Shown here: piece by piece, positions 1 to 4,901 of the stretch
Layout: every line of letters begins with the position of its first letter
Position numbering within the stretch: the stretch's first letter is position 1
From: Elusimicrobiota bacterium
GTDB taxonomy: Bacteria; Elusimicrobiota; Elusimicrobia; Elusimicrobiales; UBA9959
Length of the DNA stretch: 6,373 nt
Assembly: GCA_022703115.1 (NCBI GenBank)
Contig: JAKLEK010000085.1
Location: 1-6,373, forward strand
Reading direction: 5' to 3'
The notes under the pieces: model-generated
The model's database searches: none
What the model was told of the DNA's origin: nothing
Seen by the model: the letters and a program-made list of their open reading frames with translations, nothing else
Translations under genes and position numbers: made by a program

Positions 1-878
1 TTGGCCCCGTCCTCTCCGGTGAAGATCGTGAGCGTGACCTCCACTTCCTCGCCGCGCGCCCGGGCGCGCTTGAGGAGCATATTGCCCAGCAGGGCGGAGG
101 CGAGGTCCTTATCGATAACGGCTTCCACTCCGGTATACATCTTGAGCGGTTTGGCGCCGGGTTTGTGCTTCTTGGAGAAGCCCACTCCGTAATTGCAGCG
201 ATAGGTCTCTTCCCCGTTCTTTATCTCGGGAAGAACCTCGCGCACCGGGATCCCGCCGCCCCCGACCGCTATCGGCACTATGCCCTTCGCCAGCAGCGCC
301 TCGATCGCGTCTATCTCCACTATATCGGAAGGCACCGGGGACGGAACGACGCGGCGCCATATCTCCGCGCCTTTTTCGTCCTTCTTGTAGAGCTTCATCG
401 CCCATCCGTTCTCGCGCTTGCGGGTTTCCGCCTCCTCCCTGGAATAGGAAGGTCCTATGTACTTGGAGGGATTCTTGAAATCGGGATCGTCCTTGTCCAC
501 CACGACCTGCGTCACCACCCCCGTAACTATATTATCTATCCCCCTGATATTCAGCTCGTTGTTGAGTTCCGCCAGCATGTAAGCCATGGCGCCCTGGGTG
601 TCGGACACGCAAACGTCCAGGGGCAGAGGCGGCAGCGTCTCCCTGCAGAGCTCGGCGCGCATGAGGACGTTACCGACCTGGGGACCGTTCCCGTGGGTCA
701 GCACGTAAAGGTCTTCGGGGTGTTTCTCGAAGATATCGGCCACGAGCTTGGCCGTCTCGGCGGTGCGCTGCCACTGCATGGCGATATCCGGCGTGATGCT
801 TTTGCCGGTCCCGGGGTCCTTGAGGCCCACCGGAGACACTTCGTTGCCGCCGAAAGCGAATATCCTGATCCGTTTCAT
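1..878 (-). CDS. arcC: Carbamate kinase, C-terminus cut by window edge
   Basis: Carbamate kinase makes ATP and carbamate (which breaks down to CO2 and NH3) from carbamoyl phosphate and ADP in the cytoplasm; it is the last step of arginine-deiminase-type and similar fermentations. The frame is open from an ATG at 878 to the window edge, giving 292 residues with no stop. The start has a GGAGAA ribosome site at 886-891, seven bases upstream. Family signatures in order are FGGNEV (9-14), THGNGPQVGN (61-70), the VVTQVVVDKDDPDFKNPSK run (121-139), IGP (141-143), WRRVVPSPVPSDI (174-186), AVGGGGIPV (204-212) and GVEAVIDKDLASALL (250-264). Known kinases of this family are about 310 residues and reach GVEAVIDKD near residue 207. 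Here it is at 250, mostly because of an extra block around 213-248, and a few more residues appear to be added around 265-280. The full protein is therefore probably about 360-375 residues. It lies 107 bases after the carbamoyltransferase gene, a natural partner. Family assignment is secure; the insertions are judged from memory of the family. Confidence 0.95.
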   Translation of the reverse strand, partial: MKRIRIFAFGGNEVSPVGLKDPGTGKSITPDIAMQWQRTAETAKLVADIFEKHPEDLYVLTHGNGPQVGNVLMRAELCRETLPPLPLDVCVSDTQGAMAYMLAELNNELNIRGIDNIVTGVVTQVVVDKDDPDFKNPSKYIGPSYSREEAETRKRENGWAMKLYKKDEKGAEIWRRVVPSPVPSDIVEIDAIEALLAKGIVPIAVGGGGIPVREVLPEIKNGEETYRCNYGVGFSKKHKPGAKPLKMYTGVEAVIDKDLASALLGNMLLKRARARGEEVEVTLTIFTGEDGA

Positions 879-885
879 ATATATA

Positions 886-891
886 TTCTCC
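886..891 (-). promoter_or_regulatory. Ribosome binding site of carbamate kinase
   Basis: GGAGAA on the minus strand, seven bases before the ATG at 878. The spacer is a pure alternating AT tract, unusual in this GC-rich window, which should keep the start region unpaired despite the strong hairpin just upstream. Confidence 0.7.
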
Positions 892-931
892 AGCGCGAAC
901 GGTCAAATCGTTGCGATAAGTACCGGCCGCC

Positions 932-969
932 GGAGGCCCGCGCCGCGGAAAGGCGGACGTCGGGCCTCC
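932..969 (-). repeat. Strong intergenic hairpin between carbamoyltransferase and carbamate kinase genes
   Basis: A perfect 9-base inverted repeat (GGAGGCCCG at 932-940, CGGGCCTCC at 961-969) encloses a 20-base loop that folds further: 941-942 can pair with 958-959, and 943-946 with 953-956, leaving a six-base apical loop and two single-base bulges. A GGCC/GGCC pair (925-928 with 972-975) could extend the base. On the transcript it is not followed by a U-tract, so it does not look like an ordinary intrinsic terminator. It sits 16 bases after the carbamoyltransferase stop and 53 bases before the kinase start. It may act in mRNA processing, 3'-end protection or partial attenuation; this role is inference. 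Confidence 0.6.
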
Positions 970-985
970 ATGGCCGCGATAGGCG

Positions 986-1999
986 CTAAGGCCGGCCGCC
1001 CATGGTCAGGGCCAGGATGGCCTTGACGGTGTGAAGCCTGTTCTCCGCCTGGTCGAACACCACGCTCTGGGGACCGTCTATAACCGCGTCCTCCACTTCC
1101 GCGCCCCTGTCGGCCGGGAGCGGATGCATATAGACGGCGTCCTTGTGCGCCAGCTTCATGCGCTTCTCGGTGCAAACCCAGTTCTTGTACTTGGCGATTA
1201 TCTTCATGCCGGTGTCCTTCTTTTCGGCCTCCGGCACGTTGGTATCCTTCAGATACTGGTGACAGCCCCAGGATTTGGGATAGACGATATGGGCGCCCCT
1301 GAAAGCCTCGTCCATATTGTGCGTGACCTTGAACTTGGCTCCGGAGGCCTTCGCGAAGCGCTGCGCGTCCTCCATCGTCCGCGGTATCAGGTTGAACTCC
1401 TTGGGATAGGCGAGCGTCACGTCTACCCCGAACCTCGGCAGAAGGGTGATGAGGCCCTGCGGGACGGAGAGAGGCCGGGCGTACGCCGGAGCGTAGGTCC
1501 AGGAGACCACGCACTTCATGCCTTTCAGGTTCTGCCCGAACTTTTCCTGCATCGTCATCAGATCGGCTATGGACTGGCAGGGATGGTCCACGTCGCACTG
1601 AAGATTGGTGACCGGTATATCCGCCTCTTTGGCCACCTCGCGTATATATTTGTTCCCTATGCCGTAGAAGCAGTTCCTTATGGCTACGCCGTGGCCGTAC
1701 CGTGAAAGCACCTTGCCGGTATCCTTCGGCGTTTCCCCGTGGGATATCTGCATCTTATCCGGGGTCAGGTCGTGCGCGTGCCCGCCGAGCTGGGTCATCG
1801 CGGCCTCGGTGGAGTTGCGGGTCCTGGTCGACTGCTCGAAGAACATCATGAACAACGTCTTGTCCTGCAGTATCCTGTGGGCTTCTCCCAGCGAAAATTT
1901 GATCTTGAGGTATTTGGCGACTTCCAGGACCGTTTCCAGCTCCTCCCTGCTCCAGTCGACCGTCTCGATCCAGTCCTTACCTCTAAGCATAGATTTCAT
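986..1999 (-). CDS. ygeW: Knotted carbamoyltransferase, YgeW-like (ornithine carbamoyltransferase superfamily)
   Basis: This cytoplasmic enzyme transfers a carbamoyl group between carbamoyl phosphate and an amino acceptor; the acceptor is not known. From the ATG at 1999 it has 337 residues. An in-frame TTG at 2005 is only one base from the AAGGAGG ribosome site, whereas the ATG is seven bases from it, so the ATG is preferred. Carbamoyl-phosphate motifs are STRTR (57-61), HPCQ (139-142) and HPLP (292-295). The segment WTYAPAYARPLSVPQ (167-181) and YPKSWG (240-245) replace the SMG ornithine-binding region of ordinary ornithine carbamoyltransferases. They resemble E. coli YgeW and the knotted N-acetylornithine enzymes, as does NLQCDVDHP (132-140). 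The C-terminus (HPLPADRGAEVEDA, then FDQAENRLH at 316-324) instead looks like classical ornithine carbamoyltransferase. YgeW of E. coli is longer (about 396 residues). The carbamate kinase gene follows, suggesting catabolic use towards ATP. Anabolic ArgF function is possible but less likely given the missing SMG motif. Superfamily is certain; subfamily is likely. Confidence 0.9.
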   Translation of the reverse strand: MKSMLRGKDWIETVDWSREELETVLEVAKYLKIKFSLGEAHRILQDKTLFMMFFEQSTRTRNSTEAAMTQLGGHAHDLTPDKMQISHGETPKDTGKVLSRYGHGVAIRNCFYGIGNKYIREVAKEADIPVTNLQCDVDHPCQSIADLMTMQEKFGQNLKGMKCVVSWTYAPAYARPLSVPQGLITLLPRFGVDVTLAYPKEFNLIPRTMEDAQRFAKASGAKFKVTHNMDEAFRGAHIVYPKSWGCHQYLKDTNVPEAEKKDTGMKIIAKYKNWVCTEKRMKLAHKDAVYMHPLPADRGAEVEDAVIDGPQSVVFDQAENRLHTVKAILALTMGGRP

Positions 2000-2006
2000 A
2001 GCCAAG

Positions 2007-2013
2007 CCTCCTT
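2007..2013 (-). promoter_or_regulatory. Ribosome binding site deciding the carbamoyltransferase start
   Basis: A full AAGGAGG is present on the minus strand. It lies seven bases before the ATG at 1999 and only one base before the in-frame TTG at 2005, so it supports the ATG as the true start. Confidence 0.8.
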
Positions 2014-2021
2014 ATCTCCGC

Positions 2022-2037
2022 CGCGCGCCCGCGCGCG
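2022..2037 (-). repeat. All-GC hairpin in leader of the carbamoyltransferase gene
   Basis: CGCGCG at 2022-2027 and again at 2032-2037 can pair across a four-base loop, forming a six-base-pair all-GC stem that ends about eight bases upstream of the AAGGAGG ribosome site. If the gene has its own transcript, this stem would be in the leader and could influence ribosome access. It may equally be a chance product of GC-rich sequence. Confidence 0.3.
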
Positions 2038-2051
2038 CCATGTAACAGTTT

Positions 2052-2080
2052 ATTTTAGCACTTTTCACCCGGCGCGTACT
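2052..2080 (-). promoter_or_regulatory. Possible weak promoter for the carbamoyltransferase-kinase pair
   Basis: The 107-base gap between pabC and the carbamoyltransferase gene contains the only AT-rich patch there. On the minus strand TAAAAT (2057-2052) matches five of six positions of a sigma-70-type -10 box. The hexamer 17 bases upstream (2080-2075) is a poor -35 match (two of six), so an activator or read-through from the pab genes may be needed. A direct repeat of CCGGCGCG (2069-2076 and 2082-2089) overlaps the -35 region. No U-tract terminator is visible after pabC. Confidence 0.25.
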
Positions 2081-2089
2081 TCCGGCGCG
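2069..2089. repeat. Short direct repeat upstream of the carbamoyltransferase gene
   Basis: The octamer CCGGCGCG occurs at 2069-2076 and 2082-2089, separated by five bases, so the copies start 13 bases apart. It overlaps the region where a -35 box would lie. It could be a regulator site or simply GC-rich coincidence. Confidence 0.25.
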
Positions 2090-2106
2090 ACCCTGCGGGA
2101 AGCCCG

Positions 2107-2964
2107 CTACTGTCCACGTGGCAGGGTTTCTCTAGGGTCCAGACCGGTCTCGGAAACTATGTCCGCGCATAAGCGCGAGAAGACCCGGTACGCCGCGTCC
2201 GTGCATTTCAGAGCCGTCCCGTCCAGTTCCGTGACCGGACTAGCCAGCCTGAGGCTGTTGGTCATGAAAACCGCGTCGGCCGAGACCAGGTCCCCGACCG
2301 ACAGCGGCGCCTCCGCGGCTTCCAGCCCCAGCCCGGACGCCATCTCCAGGACGCGCCGGCGCGTTATCCCCCCCAGGACGCCCTCCGTCCCGGGAGGGGT
2401 AATAAGCCGCGCTCCGCGCACGATGAATATATTGCCGATCGAGGCCGAAGCCACCCGGCCCGCGTTATTGAGCATCAGGGCCTCGTCCGCGCCTTTGGCG
2501 GCCGCCTCGCGCGACGCGAGTATATTGTCGGCATAAGATAGGGTCTTCATCCGCGAAGAAGGGGAGCCCTCGTTGCGGCGCACCGAAGAGACCGCCATCC
2601 GGACCGGCTCCCGGAAAACTCCCCGCGGAAGGGGGGCAAAACTTGCCAGGACCGCCGGTGGGACTTCCGGCCCCGCTCCGGCCAGACCGCGCCCGGAACC
2701 GCCCCGCAGCACGCTGAGGCGGACGACCCCCGGTTCCCGTCCCGTCACCGCCCGGACTTCGTCTTCCATATGCTTCCGCCCGACCGGCATGCCTAGCGTG
2801 GAAAGGGCGGCTTCCAGCCGGTCAAGATGCGCGGCGAGCCAGACCGGGGTCCCGTTGAGCGACAATATGGTCTCGAAAGCCCCGTCGCCGAGAAGGATGC
2901 CCCTCTCCCCTCCCGGCGCCGGGACGGTCCCGCTTATGCTCTTCCCATCGAATCTGGTCCTCAT
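2107..2964 (-). CDS. pabC: Aminodeoxychorismate lyase (class IV PLP aminotransferase fold)
   Basis: PabC splits 4-amino-4-deoxychorismate into p-aminobenzoate and pyruvate, the last step of pABA synthesis for folate, using pyridoxal phosphate in the cytoplasm. The 285-residue protein has usual family length. It shows the fold-type-IV features GDGAFET (26-32), HLDRLEAAL (46-54), the PLP lysine K140 in MKTLSYADNILA (139-150), ADEALMLN (159-166), VASASIGNIF (171-180), the phosphate-binding GGITRRRVLE region (198-207) and TNSLRLASPV (235-244). The position that is normally glutamate, contacting the PLP ring nitrogen (ECCAAN in E. coli PabC), is Ser173 here. Its ATG overlaps the pabA stop as ATGA, and it is the last gene of the pabBAC set, which strongly favours PabC over branched-chain or D-amino-acid aminotransferase. 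By sequence alone another class IV aminotransferase would remain possible. Confidence 0.88.
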   Translation of the reverse strand: MRTRFDGKSISGTVPAPGGERGILLGDGAFETILSLNGTPVWLAAHLDRLEAALSTLGMPVGRKHMEDEVRAVTGREPGVVRLSVLRGGSGRGLAGAGPEVPPAVLASFAPLPRGVFREPVRMAVSSVRRNEGSPSSRMKTLSYADNILASREAAAKGADEALMLNNAGRVASASIGNIFIVRGARLITPPGTEGVLGGITRRRVLEMASGLGLEAAEAPLSVGDLVSADAVFMTNSLRLASPVTELDGTALKCTDAAYRVFSRLCADIVSETGLDPRETLPRGQ

Positions 2965-3518
2965 TTTTTCACCGCCTTAAGGAAATTACGGAAAATGTCG
3001 TACCCGTGCTCCGTCAGCACCGACTCCGGATGGAACTGCACCCCGTAAGTCCTGTGCCTTCGGTGTCCCAGCGCCATTATCTCCCCCTCTCCGGAACGGG
3101 CCGTGACCTCAAGCTCCGGACCTTCGTCTCCGACCACCAGGGAGTGATACCGGCCGGCCCGGAAACCGTCCGGTATGCCGGCAAAAAGGCCTTCGCCGCG
3201 GTGGAAGATCCTGGAGGAGTCCCCGTGCATAGGCCGTTTCGCGCGTACCACCCTGCCGCCGAAAGCCTCGCCCACGCACTGATGACCCAGGCAGACCCCC
3301 AGTATGGGCACCCTGCCGGAGAATCTGCGCAGCAGGGCCATGGAACGGCCCGCTTCCCGGGGAGAACAGGGGCCCGGCGATATGACCACCGCGCGCATGC
3401 GGAGGTCTTTCCGGGAGATCATATCGCTCCTCCGGACGAGAGTGCGCGCGCCAAGTTCCTCCAGATATCTGGCGATATTGTGGACGAAGGAATCGTAGTT
3501 GTCCACTATCAGGATCAT
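2961..3518 (-). CDS. pabA: Aminodeoxychorismate/anthranilate synthase glutamine amidotransferase subunit
   Basis: PabA hydrolyses glutamine and delivers ammonia to PabB for amination of chorismate. The 185-residue protein is a complete class I glutamine amidotransferase domain of normal length. It starts with ILIVDNYDSFVHNIARYL (2-19), has the SPGPCSP loop (47-53) that forms the oxyanion region, the nucleophile Cys76 in GVCLGHQ (74-80), and His163 and Glu165 in FHPES (162-166), completing the triad. HSLVV (125-129) is typical of the PabA/TrpG subfamily. The ATG overlaps the pabB stop (ATGA), with GGGAGG at 3529-3534 ten bases upstream. Its own stop overlaps the pabC start in the same way. Many bacteria share one such subunit between pABA and tryptophan synthesis; whether this one also serves TrpE cannot be seen, but its location points to the pABA role. 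Confidence 0.95.
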   Translation of the reverse strand: MILIVDNYDSFVHNIARYLEELGARTLVRRSDMISRKDLRMRAVVISPGPCSPREAGRSMALLRRFSGRVPILGVCLGHQCVGEAFGGRVVRAKRPMHGDSSRIFHRGEGLFAGIPDGFRAGRYHSLVVGDEGPELEVTARSGEGEIMALGHRRHRTYGVQFHPESVLTEHGYDIFRNFLKAVKK

Positions 3519-4897
3519 GGCGCGAACGCCTCCCGTATCAGCCTCACCTTCTGAAGGGTCTCTTCGTACTCGGCGCCGGGCTCGGAACGCGCCGTGATGC
3601 CCCCTCCCCCGCGGAAAGAAGCTGCGCCGCCGGAAAATGCGACGCTCCTGATGGCTATGTTCATGTCCATGGGCCCGCTGGCGCCTATATAACCTATCGA
3701 GCCGCAGTAAATACCCCTAGGCCGGCGCTCTATTTCCCCGATGATCTCCATAGCCCTGACCTTCGGCGCGCCGGTCACCGACCCGCCGGGGAAGCAGGCG
3801 GACAGCAGGCCGCCCCGGGTGCGGCCCGCCGAAAGGCGTCCCCTGACCACGGAGGTGAGATGGTGGACCGAAGCGTACGTTTCCAGGCCGCACAGCGTCG
3901 CGACCTCGACCGAACCGGGATCGCAGGCGCGGGAAAGGTCGTTGCGCAGCAGGTCCACTATCATCACGTTCTCCGCGCGGTCCTTGGAGCTCGCCAGAAG
4001 TTCCGCGGCAAGCGCCGAGTCGCGCCGGGGAACAGGGTGCCGCGGGCGGGTCCCCTTTATCGGTCGGGCTTCCGCGTATGTTCCGTCGAAACTGATAAGC
4101 CGCTCCGGGGAACTGGAGGCGACGGAGAGACCGCCGTAATCGAAGAACGCCGAAAAAGGGGCGGGGTTGAGCGAACGCAGCCGCCGGTAGAAAGCGAAAG
4201 CGTCGAAACCCGCGGTCACGGGCGCGGAGAAGCATTGCGATATGTTGGCCTGGAATATGTCCCCGGCCAGGATGTAATCGACCGTCCTCCTGACGGCGGC
4301 TTCGTACCGCGCGCGGGTGAAATCCGACCTCCACCCGGACAGTCCGGATCTCCCGGCGGGGGGCGGCGAAGCCGACAGCATCGCCGCGAACTCGTCCGCG
4401 CGGGCCGCTGGGTCGCGGCCCATGAGGCCGGTGGAGACTATGAAAGCCCGGCGGCTGAGATGATCGAAGGAGGCCACGACGTCGTAAAAATGCAGGATAA
4501 GTTCCGGATGGTCCGGGAACCCGCCCGGGACCTCGGCCGACGGTTCGAGGGAAAGCCCGAACTCATAGCCCAGGAAACCCATGAACCCGCCCTGGAACGG
4601 CGGGAGGCCGTCGATATGTCCGCTGCGGTTCTCGGCCAGCGCCCGGTCCAGCGCTTCAAGCGCAGGAACGGCGATACGCTTCCCGTTCCAGAACGCCTTT
4701 CCGCGGCGGACCGTAAGGGAGGCGGAAGGGTCGCAGGAAAGATAAGAATAGCGCCCCAGAAGGGGATGGCGCATGGAACTGTCCAGCAGCGTAGGGTGCC
4801 TGCGGCGCAGCAGGCGGGCGGCCAGGTCCGCGGGCTCCGCGTAGGGCATCTCCCGGACGTGCGGTTCTACCGGCTTTCCGGCGGCGGCTTTTCTCAT
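3515..4897 (-). CDS. pabB: Aminodeoxychorismate synthase component I
   Basis: PabB converts chorismate, with ammonia from PabA, to 4-amino-4-deoxychorismate. I choose the ATG at 4897, giving 460 residues, close to E. coli PabB (about 453). It lies four bases after the upstream transporter stop, with AGGA about 11 bases upstream. A further upstream ATG at 4939 has no ribosome site and would overlap the transporter. The N-terminal domain has LLDSS (37-41), GRYSYL and FQGGFMGFLGYE. The chorismate-binding domain has DIFQANISQ (213-221), SSPER (262-266), PIKGT (279-283), ENVMIVDLLRNDL (309-321), HHLTSVVRG (345-353), CFPGGSVTGAPK (368-379), GGGGITARSEP (430-440) and EYEET (443-447). The lysine in PIKGT is the mark of PabB; anthranilate synthase TrpE has alanine there. 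All active-site motifs look intact. Its stop overlaps the pabA start, so equal production of the two subunits by translational coupling is likely. Confidence 0.95.
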   Translation of the reverse strand: MRKAAAGKPVEPHVREMPYAEPADLAARLLRRRHPTLLDSSMRHPLLGRYSYLSCDPSASLTVRRGKAFWNGKRIAVPALEALDRALAENRSGHIDGLPPFQGGFMGFLGYEFGLSLEPSAEVPGGFPDHPELILHFYDVVASFDHLSRRAFIVSTGLMGRDPAARADEFAAMLSASPPPAGRSGLSGWRSDFTRARYEAAVRRTVDYILAGDIFQANISQCFSAPVTAGFDAFAFYRRLRSLNPAPFSAFFDYGGLSVASSSPERLISFDGTYAEARPIKGTRPRHPVPRRDSALAAELLASSKDRAENVMIVDLLRNDLSRACDPGSVEVATLCGLETYASVHHLTSVVRGRLSAGRTRGGLLSACFPGGSVTGAPKVRAMEIIGEIERRPRGIYCGSIGYIGASGPMDMNIAIRSVAFSGGAASFRGGGGITARSEPGAEYEETLQKVRLIREAFAP

Positions 4898-4901
4898 CGG
4901 T

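Noticed and set aside
165..989. Long plus-strand open frame (274 residues) opposite the carbamate kinase gene
   Set aside because: It is the mirror of a strongly conserved gene in GC-rich DNA; its translation is rich in Arg, His and Gly with no recognisable domain.
903..1598. Minus-strand 231-residue frame overlapping the carbamoyltransferase
   Set aside because: It is an alternative frame of the same strand with Arg/Gly-rich sequence; the carbamoyltransferase frame carries all family motifs.
2000..2005. TTG start at 2005 for the carbamoyltransferase
   Set aside because: It is one base from AAGGAGG, too close for initiation; the ATG at 1999 has ideal spacing.
2090..2106. Terminator after pabC
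   Set aside because: Only a four-base stem is possible there and no U-tract follows.
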